From NCBI GenBank assembly GCA_016868315.1, contig VGHE01000002.1:372001-436000 (forward strand): a DNA stretch of 64,000 nt, in the 5' to 3' direction. The position numbers were made by a program, and so were the translations under genes. Below are positions 41,907 through 51,233 of the stretch, one piece after another (within the stretch, counting starts at the first letter, position 1; the number at the start of each line of letters is the position of its first letter). The notes under the pieces were generated by a model, which worked only from the letters and a program-made list of their open reading frames with translations, made no database searches and was not told where the DNA came from. This stretch comes from Betaproteobacteria bacterium. Its GTDB lineage: Bacteria > Bdellovibrionota_B > Oligoflexia > Silvanigrellales > Silvanigrellaceae.

Positions 41907-43205
41907 ATGAAATGGCCACACAAAGTCCGTGTTTTTTTCTTCCTGATTTGTTGTCAAGGATTTCCAGTCTACGCAGACACTGCGCAACCTCAGCCGTCTA
42001 CGCCGCTTGATTTTTCGGCTGTGCTGCAAAAGGTCAGGGCTGTTTCGTACTCGCTTCAGCGCAGTCAGCAACTGGTGGAGGCAGCTCAGGCCTCCCATGC
42101 GGCCACTGGTCTTCAAGACTTTCCAGCGCTGCAGCTCTCGAACGGATTGGCCTACCAGCAATCTGTGGGCAAGCTGCGGCAGCAACATGCGTTGGCGCTG
42201 AGTGCCACCTTGTGGGATTTTGGGCGACAGCAGGCGCAAGAATTGCGCGCGCAGGCTCAAGTTGAATTGAGCGAAGCTCAGCTCAGTGAGCAAGATGAAG
42301 TTCTGCGTGCAAAAACAGCCCGCTATTACGTCGCATTACACGCGGCAGAGCGAATTCTTGCCCTGGCTGAAGAGCAGCTGCGCAATGCGCAGAGCAAATT
42401 GCAAACAGTCAATGCTGCATACAGACGCGGGGAACGGCCACAGACAGATGTGGTCAAACTCAAAGTTGAAGAGGGGCGTGCGCAGCTTTTTCTTTCTCGT
42501 TCCCAAGATGAACATGCAGCTCTTTCAGCGCAGTTGTTGCTTTCCACTCTGGCCGACAGCACATCGTTCAACGCTCAACCGCGTCTCCGTTTCAAACCTC
42601 TCCCCGAGCGGGCGGTGGCGCAGTGGTCTGAGCTTTTTGTAGGCTGGGAAAAGCATGTGCCCGAGTCTGCGAGTTTTCTTAAAATCGTTGCAAATGAAAA
42701 AGCAGTGCAGGCCGAGCTTCACTCTATTGATGCCGAACGCTTTCCAACCATCGGGAGTACGGCTGCGCTGCAGGCTAATGGCAGTCTTTTGCCCATCAAA
42801 CCTGATTTTCTTGCGCAATTGAACCTGCAGTACAGCATTCCATTAACATCGCAGCGCAATATGCGGCGTTCAGCGCTGCTGGCGCGCGTCAAAGAAATAC
42901 AGCTCAATCTCACCGAGGAGAATAAAAACCGTCGCGATAAAGTTGTTCAAAGCAGAATTCGTGCGCAAGGTGTGTTGCGAACACTCGATTTACAGCGGGC
43001 TCAAATTGAAACCTTGCTCGAGTACCAAAAACTGATCCGCAACCGGTATTTTGCAGGCCGTGCGACTTTACTTGAGCTCACCACAACCGAAGATGACCTG
43101 CTCGCACAGCGACTCGAGCTGGCTCGGCTGCAGTCGAATTTGTATCTTATTGCCCTCGATGCTGCCGATGCCCTCGGAGGAAAACACATTGAAGAACTCT
43201 TCTAA
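41907..43205 (+). CDS. TolC-family outer-membrane efflux protein
   Basis: 432 residues with a signal peptide (cleavage near VYADT) and two long heptad-rich helical halves, each with the TolC-family pattern (first half ALSATLWDFGRQQAQELRAQ and RTAR-like YYVALHAAERI; second half LQYSIPLTSQRNM and YFAGRATLLELTTTEDDLL). It forms the outer-membrane tunnel of the RND pump encoded next. The start ATG 41907 is preferred to TTG 41898. First gene of a three-gene efflux operon, 28 bases before the adaptor start. Confidence 0.88.
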   Translation: MKWPHKVRVFFFLICCQGFPVYADTAQPQPSTPLDFSAVLQKVRAVSYSLQRSQQLVEAAQASHAATGLQDFPALQLSNGLAYQQSVGKLRQQHALALSATLWDFGRQQAQELRAQAQVELSEAQLSEQDEVLRAKTARYYVALHAAERILALAEEQLRNAQSKLQTVNAAYRRGERPQTDVVKLKVEEGRAQLFLSRSQDEHAALSAQLLLSTLADSTSFNAQPRLRFKPLPERAVAQWSELFVGWEKHVPESASFLKIVANEKAVQAELHSIDAERFPTIGSTAALQANGSLLPIKPDFLAQLNLQYSIPLTSQRNMRRSALLARVKEIQLNLTEENKNRRDKVVQSRIRAQGVLRTLDLQRAQIETLLEYQKLIRNRYFAGRATLLELTTTEDDLLAQRLELARLQSNLYLIALDAADALGGKHIEELF

Positions 43206-43233
43206 GAACCAATTTTCGTTGCGAGGGAATACT

Positions 43234-44262
43234 GTGTTTGGAATGTTTTTTGGAATCAAAACTTCCCTTCTCTCTGCGCTCTTTGTGATGGGTTTCTCCG
43301 CATGCACGAAGACCTCGGATAAGTCCATTTCCGGCTCCGAAAAAAAAGCTGAAGGTGGCACGTCAGGAAGCGAAAAAGCAGGTGGTAAAGAAGGCCGCGG
43401 TCGGCAACGCGGGCCATCAGTTGTTCAGGTTGTTGTTGTTAAGAAACAACGCGCAGCACAGCAGGCACAGACCTCTGTGCCGCTGGTTGGTCGCAAACAG
43501 ACCAACGTTTTCTCCAAGGTTGCTGGTCGTTTGTCGCGCATTCTTGTTGCAGAAGGTCAGGCTGTGAAAGCCGGACAAACACTTTTTCAGGTCGACCGTA
43601 GCGAGCCGGGAGAGTCTTATCTCTCGGTTCCCGTCACGAGTCCTATTTCCGGATGGGTCGGACGTTGGAATGTCACTGAGGGAACCCAGGTCTCAACCCA
43701 AGATGCTGTCGTTCTTGTGGTCGACGACCAAACCCTCATTGCCAACATCTTTCTGCCAGTTCAGGAATGGGTGCAGGTCAAACTCAACTCCAAGGTTTCT
43801 ATTCGCGTGCAGCAAGTCGAGCGGCCAGCGCGCATTCTCACGATTGCTCGTGCTGCGGAGTCAGGAAGTGGTCGCGGCGCTCTCACGGTGGAGCTCAACA
43901 ACTCTGACTACGCATTCAAGTCCGGTGTTGTTGCTCTTGCCTCGTTGGAGCTCGACACCCGCGATCGTCTTCTCCTCCCCGCGTCGGCTCTGCGGATTTC
44001 CGATCAAGGTGCCGCGGTGTTCAAGGTGGTAGAGAACAAGGCCAAGCGAGTCAGGGTTCAATATGAGCTCTTCAACAATGACACCGTTGAAATTCTCTCG
44101 GGGCTTGCAGAAAATGAAACCGTAGTGAGTGTGGGCGCACACCAACTCTTCGATGGTGCCGAGGTCAAGGTTGCTGATCCTGCAGGTGCTGCAGACACCT
44201 CTCCCGCCGATGAAGCAGCGCGTAACAAGAAGCGCCCCCGGGGTGAGGGGGACGGCAAATGA
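43234..44262 (+). CDS. RND efflux membrane fusion protein (periplasmic adaptor), lipoprotein
   Basis: 342 residues with lipobox FSAC (Cys24). GTG 43234 has GAGGG at six bases; the longer frame from 43051 lies inside the tolC gene. The adaptor has the lipoyl halves in NVFSKVAGRLSRILVAEGQA and SPISGWVGRWNVTEGTQV, with almost no alpha hairpin between, a beta-barrel domain, and a membrane-proximal part (LLPASALRISDQGAAVFKV). A Lys/Gly/Arg-rich linker follows the anchor. It links TolC to the RND pump. The stop overlaps the pump start by ATGA. Confidence 0.9.
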   Translation: MFGMFFGIKTSLLSALFVMGFSACTKTSDKSISGSEKKAEGGTSGSEKAGGKEGRGRQRGPSVVQVVVVKKQRAAQQAQTSVPLVGRKQTNVFSKVAGRLSRILVAEGQAVKAGQTLFQVDRSEPGESYLSVPVTSPISGWVGRWNVTEGTQVSTQDAVVLVVDDQTLIANIFLPVQEWVQVKLNSKVSIRVQQVERPARILTIARAAESGSGRGALTVELNNSDYAFKSGVVALASLELDTRDRLLLPASALRISDQGAAVFKVVENKAKRVRVQYELFNNDTVEILSGLAENETVVSVGAHQLFDGAEVKVADPAGAADTSPADEAARNKKRPRGEGDGK

Positions 44263-47200
44263 ATATCCCACGCCTCGCCATCGACAGGCCAATTTTTGTG
44301 ACCATGATCACAGTTTTTTTGTTGGTCATGGGATTACTTGGTTTGAGCAAATTGCCTCTCGATTTGTATCCAAGCCTGACTTATCCCGTGTTGGCGGTGC
44401 GTGCGGAACTCAAGGGTGCTGCACCCGAGGAAATGGAGCAGCTGGTCGCGCGTCCACTTGAAGACGTGCTCAGCACAGTAGCCGATGTGAACTCTATTCG
44501 CTCGGTCAGTCGTGAAGGGTCTGCATTTGTCATCCTTGAATTCAATCAGGGTGTAGACATAAAATTCCAAGAGATGCAGGTGCGTGCCAAGGTCGGAAAC
44601 ATCCGCCGGCGCCTGCCGGAGAATGTGTCCGAACCGGTTGTGTTCCGTCAGGATCCCGACGACACACCGATTGTGGAAATAGCCATGACCGGCAATCGGC
44701 CCGCATCGGAGATTTCCAAGCTGGCCGACGATATCGTCGCGCGCAAGATTCGCCAAATCGAGGGCGTGGGTGAAGTTAATTTGAAGGGTGCCCAACGCGA
44801 AGAGATTCAAGTTGAGCTCAATCCCGAAGCGCTCGAATTGTGGCGTCTCAATGCAAGCGATGTTGTGCAGGGTATCAATCGGGCCAATCGAAATGAGCCC
44901 GTGGGGCGACTGTTTGGGCAAGAGCGACGTTGGGTGCTGCGCACGGTGGGTGCAGCCCGGAGCGTCGAGGATCTCCGCAATGTTCCGATTGGTCGTGCAA
45001 CGAATGGTATGCCGCTTCAGCTCAAGGACGTTGCCGAAGTGACGGCTGGGTATGCCGAACGTGATTCGGTTAGTCGCTTAGGCAACAGTGGTTCTTTCGA
45101 GCCGGCCGTGATTGTCGAAATACTTAAGCAGTCGGGCGAAAACACCGTTGCAGTGGTCGACCGTGTGAGTGAGGTGTTGGCTGCTGTTGCCGATGAACTT
45201 CCTCAGGATGTGAAAATTCAAGTTGTCCGCGACAACTCAACCCTGATTCGTTCCAATGTGGCCGATGTGCAGGAAAGTCTTATTATTGCCTCTTTGCTCA
45301 CGGTCATTGTGGTTTTGCTTTTCATGCGCAGCCCTCGCAGTACCGTGACCACCGGTCTGGCGCTTCCAAGCAGTGTGGTGACCACATTTGCGATGATGGC
45401 ATGGGCTGGATTTTCCATGAACGTCATGACCCTCTTAGCGCTGTCGCTCTCGATTGGGTTGTTGGTCGATGATGCCATTGTGGTGCGCGAGAATATTTAT
45501 AGGTATCTGCAAAAGCCGGGGGTGGATGCGAAAACCGCAGCCTACGAGGGAACGCGTGAAGTAATGTTGGCCGTGCTGGCAACCACGTTGGTTGTGGTGG
45601 CCGTGTTTTTGCCCGTGGGGTTCATGGGTGGAGTCACTGGGCAGTTCTTCAAGCCCTTTGCACTCACCGTGGTTTTCGCCATGCTCATATCGTTGTGGGA
45701 TGCGATTTCCATGGGCCCCATGCTTTCCGCTTATTTTGCAAACATCCCACACCCACTCAAAGAATGGCAGAGTTTTGGTTCCTTCGGCATGCGTATCAAC
45801 GCCTGGCTCGAAGCTTTCGAGCACAAATTCGACCGTCTTGCTCAAGCATATGCACGTGTGTTGCAGTTGCTGCTGAGGAAGCCTCTCCTCTCATTTGCGA
45901 TAGCGGTTGTTTCTTTGGTTGTTGCAGCAGTCGGTTTCAACCTCGTTGAAAAAAGTTTTCTGCCCACACAGCTGGGCGATACCTTCCGAGTTTCTCTTGA
46001 TGGACCTCCATCAGTTCGGCCGGAATCAGTTTATGGTGTGGGTGATCTGGTTCATGAACGTCTGAAAACCATTCCTTCCGTGGATTTTTGGACGGTTGAA
46101 ACCGGAACAAACAGCGCCGGCTCAGCAGACGTGGGCTTAAATGTTCGTGTCTCACAGCCCTTTGCTCGGTCGCAGAAATCGTTGGCACAGGTGCGCCAAG
46201 ACGTGCGCAAAGTGCTCTCCGGTTTGCCGGGTTACAACGTCCGCATCAGTGAGCCAGCAGACCCTTTGGCCAGTGGTGGTGCCCGCTATCAACCTGTTGC
46301 AGTTGTTGTCTCTGCCGAAAATCAAAGCGAGCTATTGGAGCTCGCGAAGAAAGTGCGAACGGTTCTGCAAACCACCCCTGGCATTGCCGATGCTCAGCCG
46401 CTGCAAGAGGATGGACTGCCCGAGGTACAATTCAAGCCCAATCCACTTCTCACTGCTCAGTATGGCCTGAGCAACGACGTGCTCCTGAACCAAATGGCAA
46501 TTTGGGTGCAGGGTGACGCGAGCAACTCACTTTCGTTGGGGGATGAGCAGGTCCCTATCCGCGTCCGTTTGCGCGGCGCAAGGGAAGAGACACCCGTTCA
46601 GCTGGCTCGCCATGGTGTCGTGGTGCGCGGCACAGGGCGCACCTCAGGTGAGGCAGTCGTGCCGCTCAGCAATTTCATGCAGATTCAGACAGGTGCAGGA
46701 CCCTCCGTGATTGTGCGAGAAAACCGTGAGCGCGTTTTGCGCGTTGGTGCGAACATTCTTCCCGGTGCAGCGCTGGGTTCGGTTGTTGCTGAACTCAAGG
46801 AGCGTCTCAACACCATTCCGCTCGGCAATGGCCAGTCGCTGAGCGTCAAGGGGCAGAATCAGCAGATGGATGAACTCCTTAGGAATCTCGTTTTTGCGCT
46901 GCTGCTTGGGTTGGTGTTTGTATACATGGTTCTTGCCTCGTTGTTTGAATCATTCGTTCAACCTTTTACGGTCATGATGGCTATTCCGTTGGCTGCAACA
47001 GGTGCAGTTTTGGCTCTGTTGGCTTTTGGATTTCCGCTCGATCTCTATGGCGGAATTGGCGTTATTTTGCTCGCTGGAATTTGCGCCAAGAATAGCATCC
47101 TGCTGATTGATTTCGCGATGCAACGCGTCCGCGAGGGAATCGCACCCGCCGAAGCAGTGGTACAAACAAGTCCTTTGCGCTTGCGCCCCATTCTGATGAC

Positions 47201-47387
47201 TTCGGTTGCAATGATTGTGGGAATGTTACCCGTTGCGACAGGCTGGGGTGCTGGTGGTGCAGCACGCATGCCGCTTGGGATTGCAACTATTGGCGGAGTT
47301 CTGAGTTCTACAATTCTCACGCTCTTCGTGGTTCCAAATCTCTTTGTTTGGATAGAAAACCGCCGAGTAAGAAGAGTGTCTGTTTAA
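44259..47387 (+). CDS. RND multidrug efflux pump, HAE-1/AcrB family
   Basis: 1042 residues, full length. Opening RPIFVTMITVFLLVMGLLGL, then ELKGAAPEEMEQLVARPLED and the porter repeats, and the typical membrane blocks: LSLSIGLLVDDAIVVREN (the paired transmembrane Asp in VDDA), VVVAVFLPVGFMGGVTGQFF and, near the end, KNSILLIDFAMQ and LRLRPILMTSVAMIVGMLPVA. Proton-driven trimer in the inner membrane exporting drugs, detergents or other substrates; the lack of a metal motif makes the HME class unlikely. Coupled to the adaptor gene by ATGA and closed by a terminator. Confidence 0.95.
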   Translation: MNIPRLAIDRPIFVTMITVFLLVMGLLGLSKLPLDLYPSLTYPVLAVRAELKGAAPEEMEQLVARPLEDVLSTVADVNSIRSVSREGSAFVILEFNQGVDIKFQEMQVRAKVGNIRRRLPENVSEPVVFRQDPDDTPIVEIAMTGNRPASEISKLADDIVARKIRQIEGVGEVNLKGAQREEIQVELNPEALELWRLNASDVVQGINRANRNEPVGRLFGQERRWVLRTVGAARSVEDLRNVPIGRATNGMPLQLKDVAEVTAGYAERDSVSRLGNSGSFEPAVIVEILKQSGENTVAVVDRVSEVLAAVADELPQDVKIQVVRDNSTLIRSNVADVQESLIIASLLTVIVVLLFMRSPRSTVTTGLALPSSVVTTFAMMAWAGFSMNVMTLLALSLSIGLLVDDAIVVRENIYRYLQKPGVDAKTAAYEGTREVMLAVLATTLVVVAVFLPVGFMGGVTGQFFKPFALTVVFAMLISLWDAISMGPMLSAYFANIPHPLKEWQSFGSFGMRINAWLEAFEHKFDRLAQAYARVLQLLLRKPLLSFAIAVVSLVVAAVGFNLVEKSFLPTQLGDTFRVSLDGPPSVRPESVYGVGDLVHERLKTIPSVDFWTVETGTNSAGSADVGLNVRVSQPFARSQKSLAQVRQDVRKVLSGLPGYNVRISEPADPLASGGARYQPVAVVVSAENQSELLELAKKVRTVLQTTPGIADAQPLQEDGLPEVQFKPNPLLTAQYGLSNDVLLNQMAIWVQGDASNSLSLGDEQVPIRVRLRGAREETPVQLARHGVVVRGTGRTSGEAVVPLSNFMQIQTGAGPSVIVRENRERVLRVGANILPGAALGSVVAELKERLNTIPLGNGQSLSVKGQNQQMDELLRNLVFALLLGLVFVYMVLASLFESFVQPFTVMMAIPLAATGAVLALLAFGFPLDLYGGIGVILLAGICAKNSILLIDFAMQRVREGIAPAEAVVQTSPLRLRPILMTSVAMIVGMLPVATGWGAGGAARMPLGIATIGGVLSSTILTLFVVPNLFVWIENRRVRRVSV

Positions 47388-47424
47388 CATTCACGGGTTG
47401 TGTTTTGTGGTTAATTGTTATTGA

Positions 47425-47451
47425 GACGCGCTGATTGTGCGTCTTTTTTTT
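47425..47451 (+). terminator. rho-independent terminator of the efflux operon
   Basis: Seven-pair stem GACGCGC (47425-47431) with GTGCGTC (47437-47443), one G-T pair, loop of five, then a run of eight T (47444-47451). It lies 37 bases after the RND stop. Confidence 0.92.
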
Positions 47452-47640
47452 ATTGTTGAAATAACTTTTGAAAAGAAATCTTCTTGTGCGTTGAATATTT
47501 CAGAGCGTTCTAGTTTTTTTCTTAAACCTGACTTGCAGCTGTCAGGCAGCGCAGCTAACTCTCCTTCAAAATTAATTGATCCAACACATCAGCTCATGGT
47601 GAGCCGAACAGTTTGAGTGTCCAGATTTGGAGGGAGTGGC

Positions 47641-49074
47641 GTGTCAGAGAAAAAGAATCCAATACCGGCATTGGTTCTCTTGTGCATATGTGTGCTCGCG
47701 GGATTTGTCACAAGCGGAACCGCTCAAAACGTGGGGGGCGCTGTCCAGCCGGGCGATACGGCCTGGATGATTGCTGCTACTGCACTCGTGCTTTTCATGA
47801 CGCCAGGATTGTCGTTCTTCTATGGAGGAATGGTGCGGTCGGGGAATGTTGTTTCGACGCTTTTGCAAAGCTACGTTTGTATGGGTGTGGTGAGCTTGGT
47901 TTGGCTCGTTGTGGGATTCAGTCTTTCATTCGGTACCTCCGTAAACGGTATTATTGGTCATCCTGCAACCTTCTTCTTTTTTAAAGATGTGACCGGGGCA
48001 ACTGAAGCCTCACTCTCGCCCACCATACCTTTTCTTCTCTTTGCACTCTTCCAGCTTAAGTTTGCGGTCATTACGCCAGCGCTTATTACCGGCGCTTTTG
48101 CCGAACGCGTGAAGTTCAAAAGCTATCTGCTGTTTATTACTCTGTTTGTTTTGTTTATTTACGCTCCGCTTGCGCACTGGACCTGGCATCCCGAGGGAAT
48201 TCTCAGAAAGTGGGGTGTGCTTGATTTTGCAGGTGGTACGGTTGTGCACATGTCGGCAGGGTTCGCTGCTCTCGCAGGTGCTCTCTTTCTTGGCGCGCGG
48301 AAGAACGCCACACATGGGCAAACGCCGGCAAATATTCCTTACATCATTCTTGGAACGGGGATGTTGTGGTTCGGTTGGTTTGGCTTCAATGCTGGTTCAT
48401 CTTTGGCTGCCAACGAGACTGCTGCGCTTGCTTTTGGAACCACAAACACCGCCTCGGCTGCAGCAGCACTCGCATGGTGCGCCTATGATATGCTCCTGGG
48501 GCGGAAACCTTCGGCGGTTGGATTCTGTGTTGGTGCCGTTGTGGGGCTCGTGGCCATCACGCCGGCTGCTGGCTTCGTGACCCTGGGTGCCAGCGTGATT
48601 ATCGGTGCAGTCTCGGCGGTTGTCTCGCATATTGTGATTGACCTGAAATCCAAGACGAGTCTCGATGACACTCTCGATGTTTTTCCATGTCATGGTGTAG
48701 GCGGCTTGATGGGAATGATCTTCACTGCTGTTTTTGCAAAAGAGGTCGGTCTGATTCATGGCCAAACCGAAACGTTCTACAAGCATGTTGCAGCCATGTT
48801 CGGCGTTGCCGGTTTCGCCTTTTTTGGTTCATATCTGCTTTATAAAGCGGTCGACATGATTACACCGCTGCGAGTGACGCCCGAGGAAGAGGCACTCGGA
48901 CTCGACTTGAGCCAGCACGGAGAGACGGCAGAGACCGTCCCAACGCCAAGAATTCTCGCGGTCAATGCAGTTGACCCGCTGCAGCTGAACTTGAGTCAGA
49001 CCCAAGAGGCAACGACATCAGGTCCGGCTGGCGAGAATAAATCATCATCTGTGCGCTCCCTCTCTTCTCTCTGA
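47641..49074 (+). CDS. amt: ammonium transporter (Amt family)
   Basis: 477 residues with eleven or so transmembrane segments. Family blocks: GDTAWMIAATALVLFMTPGL, FFYGGMVRSGN, the first channel His in VVHMSAGFAALAGALF and the second in CHGVGGLMGMI. The N-terminus may be a cleaved signal. The cytosolic C-terminal tail is longer than usual (about 60 residues, Thr/Ser-rich). GTG 47641 with GGAGGG at six bases is preferred over GTG 47617. No glnK is present next to it in this window, which is unusual for amt, so PII control would come from elsewhere. No sigma-54 promoter was found in the 189 bases after the upstream terminator. Confidence 0.95.
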   Translation: MSEKKNPIPALVLLCICVLAGFVTSGTAQNVGGAVQPGDTAWMIAATALVLFMTPGLSFFYGGMVRSGNVVSTLLQSYVCMGVVSLVWLVVGFSLSFGTSVNGIIGHPATFFFFKDVTGATEASLSPTIPFLLFALFQLKFAVITPALITGAFAERVKFKSYLLFITLFVLFIYAPLAHWTWHPEGILRKWGVLDFAGGTVVHMSAGFAALAGALFLGARKNATHGQTPANIPYIILGTGMLWFGWFGFNAGSSLAANETAALAFGTTNTASAAAALAWCAYDMLLGRKPSAVGFCVGAVVGLVAITPAAGFVTLGASVIIGAVSAVVSHIVIDLKSKTSLDDTLDVFPCHGVGGLMGMIFTAVFAKEVGLIHGQTETFYKHVAAMFGVAGFAFFGSYLLYKAVDMITPLRVTPEEEALGLDLSQHGETAETVPTPRILAVNAVDPLQLNLSQTQEATTSGPAGENKSSSVRSLSSL

Positions 49075-49182
49075 GCCCGGGTTTGTGCTGCCACTCAGGG
49101 CAAAAGCACCGCGAAAGTCAAAGCTGTGAAGTTGACGTTCACAACGAGTTTCCCACGCCCCAAGATGTAAACTGATTGAATA

Positions 49183-49198
49183 TGGCACTTGAGTGCCA
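49183..49198. promoter_or_regulatory. 16-bp palindrome upstream of the 49218 gene
   Basis: TGGCACT (49183-49189), TG, AGTGCCA (49192-49198): a perfect palindrome of 16 bases, 19 bases before the chosen start of the OM gene. Could be an operator; with a two-base loop it is a poor hairpin. The region between amt and this gene (49075-49217) shows nothing else. Confidence 0.35.
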
Positions 49199-49217
49199 CT
49201 GTCAGAGGGCAGCTGGG

Positions 49218-49838
49218 ATGGCTTTGACTCTTTTCAATCGCCGCTTACGCGTCTTTGTGCGATGGCTCGGTCTGCTCTGCGTTGCTCCGGCAGCTGCAGC
49301 GCGCGCCGAGCTTGGCGATTTTTTCGTGCACCAGCGCGTTGGTGTAACTGAGTCGCGCGGCTCTTTGGCTCGGGAACACCAGAGAGCAGCGCTGCAAACC
49401 ACACTTTCGCAGTCGTTTAGAACTTTTCCAACGGGGATTCCCGTCGATATTGCCAATGAGCTTTCCGTTTATCTCGATTCATTTACAACCCGGGGCAAGG
49501 ATTCACTTTATTTTCCTCTCAGGCCTCAGACGCTGGCACGGGTGATTGAGCCGGCCTTTGGATTAGATGTTTGCTTCTTTTCCATGTCGCTGGTGCGGTT
49601 TTGTTTGGCGGGTGGGCTGAGCATGCTTCATCTGCAGACCGGTGCAGAGGATTTTCAACGTTACGTTGGTTTGCCAACAACTGCGCGGATTGTGATTGTG
49701 CCGTTCGAATCCATATTCGTCTGGGAATTGGGCACCCGCTACCGCAAGTTTGAGAACCGAACCGAGGGTTTTCTAAATAGTCATGAAGATCTTTTTACGT
49801 TTGTGAGTGTGGGCCTGGCTTCCATTCAGTCGCGCTAG
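49218..49838 (+). CDS. predicted outer-membrane or exported protein, unknown
   Basis: 206 residues. ATG 49218 has GAGGG at eight bases and starts a signal peptide with basic n-region (MALTLFNRRLRVF) cleaved near ARA. The mature part is strand-rich and ends in a hydrophobic/aromatic stretch (LFTFVSVGLASIQS), consistent with a small beta-barrel or OM-associated protein. No family recognised. It is followed by the RCC1 lipoprotein gene after 50 bases. Confidence 0.65.
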   Translation: MALTLFNRRLRVFVRWLGLLCVAPAAAARAELGDFFVHQRVGVTESRGSLAREHQRAALQTTLSQSFRTFPTGIPVDIANELSVYLDSFTTRGKDSLYFPLRPQTLARVIEPAFGLDVCFFSMSLVRFCLAGGLSMLHLQTGAEDFQRYVGLPTTARIVIVPFESIFVWELGTRYRKFENRTEGFLNSHEDLFTFVSVGLASIQSR

Positions 49839-49888
49839 GAGCTGTTTCGAGCACGTTGAGAAGTTGCATCTGCAATTGGGGCAATGGA

Positions 49889-51226
49889 ATGAAGAAAATT
49901 TCAGTGCAAAAAGATGTTTGGATTTCAAAAGTCTTGTGCGTCTTTTTTGGCAGTGCCTGGACACTGGCTCTTGCAACGGCGTGTGGATTTGGAAAGCCTG
50001 CACCCGAGGAAAATTCTGATGGCTCTATTACACGTCCGATTGATAAGGATCCTCTTGTAGATCGTGCACAGCGCGAGCATCCGTTGGTCGAGCAGCGGCG
50101 TGGAAGTGAATTACTCAAGCAGAGGGCACAATGGGCACAGAAGGCTCAGATCGCAGAAAGTGCGATTGTGCGAGTTGCAGTGCAGAACGACGCAACCTGT
50201 GCTCGAAAAGTCTCCGATGAAGTTAAATGCTGGGGATGGAATTACCGTGGTGCACTCGGTGCACCATACGCTCCGGTTGGTGCACCGGGAACCGTTATTT
50301 CTTCGACGACCCCGCGCAAGGTTGAGTCACTAACGGAGGCTATTCGCTCTTTTTCTGCTGGTAGCTATAATCTCTGTGTCGTGACCCAAGTTGGTGCATT
50401 GAAGTGTTTGGGTTCCAATCAATTCGGTCAACTCGGTGATGGCACAAACACAAGTTCCTATCTGCCGAACATACCTTCAGGGTTGGGGAGCGGGGTTCTT
50501 CGGGTGGGCATACGCTTCAACAAAAGCTGCGCTCTTCTCGAGAACAAGAAACTCAAGTGCTGGGGTTTTACACTTTCGACTCTTCCTTCAGAAATACCTG
50601 GCGTTTTGAGCGGGGTTCTGCAGGTGAGTATCGGACAAGATCACCAATGTCTTCTCAACGAGAATTTTGGAGTGCAATGCTGGGGTTCCAATCAGCGCGG
50701 GCAATTGGGGATCGGTTCTGAGTTGAGTTCTGCTTCCGCTCCCGTGAGTGCACTGGGCTTGGAGAAGGGGGTTGTGCAGGTTGCAACTGGAGCATCGCAC
50801 AGCTGCGCTCTGCTCGCCGATGCAACAGTGAAGTGTTGGGGCTTTAATAGCCACGGTCAGCTCGGTACAGGCAACACGGAAAATCAAACATCACCCACCC
50901 TGGTGCAGGGTCTGAGCGGTGAAGTTGTTGCTTTGAATTTGGGCGACGAATACTCTTGCGCCCTACTCAAAGGCGGACAACTGATGTGTTGGGGCAGAAA
51001 CAGCAACGGACAATTGGGTGATGGTACGCTTGAAAATAGATCTCTGCCCGTTGCGGTTGTTGGACTCCAGCAAGGTAACATAGCGATTGGAGCAGGGAGC
51101 AAACACACTTGTGCCATGAATTCTGCGGAACAAGTGCAGTGCTGGGGGGCCGAGTCCTTTGGTGCGTTAGGCAGCGGTCAGACAAATGGGAATTTCAGTG
51201 CTCCCGTTACGGTGAAGGACTTCTGA
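49889..51226 (+). CDS. RCC1-repeat (regulator-of-chromosome-condensation fold) lipoprotein
   Basis: 445 residues. Lipobox LATAC (Cys32) after ATG 49889 with GGGG upstream. From about residue 90 to the end it holds six to seven repeats of about 50 residues with the pattern C-x-x-x-x-KCWG-x-N-x-x-GQLG-x-G (for example VKCWGWNYRGALG, VQCWGSNQRGQLGIG, VKCWGFNSHGQLGTG, LMCWGRNSNGQLGDG), a seven-bladed propeller with paired cysteines in each blade. Likely a surface or periplasmic binding protein; ligand unknown. Ends eight bases from the convergent subtilisin gene. Confidence 0.88.
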   Translation: MKKISVQKDVWISKVLCVFFGSAWTLALATACGFGKPAPEENSDGSITRPIDKDPLVDRAQREHPLVEQRRGSELLKQRAQWAQKAQIAESAIVRVAVQNDATCARKVSDEVKCWGWNYRGALGAPYAPVGAPGTVISSTTPRKVESLTEAIRSFSAGSYNLCVVTQVGALKCLGSNQFGQLGDGTNTSSYLPNIPSGLGSGVLRVGIRFNKSCALLENKKLKCWGFTLSTLPSEIPGVLSGVLQVSIGQDHQCLLNENFGVQCWGSNQRGQLGIGSELSSASAPVSALGLEKGVVQVATGASHSCALLADATVKCWGFNSHGQLGTGNTENQTSPTLVQGLSGEVVALNLGDEYSCALLKGGQLMCWGRNSNGQLGDGTLENRSLPVAVVGLQQGNIAIGAGSKHTCAMNSAEQVQCWGAESFGALGSGQTNGNFSAPVTVKDF

Positions 51227-51233
51227 ATTTATT

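Noticed and set aside
45435-45845. 136-codon minus-strand frame inside the RND pump gene
   Set aside because: Antisense to a highly conserved membrane region of the pump; shadow frame.
47452-47640. Sigma-54 promoter or PII-linked element before amt
   Set aside because: No TGGCAC-N5-TTGC match was found by eye in this region.
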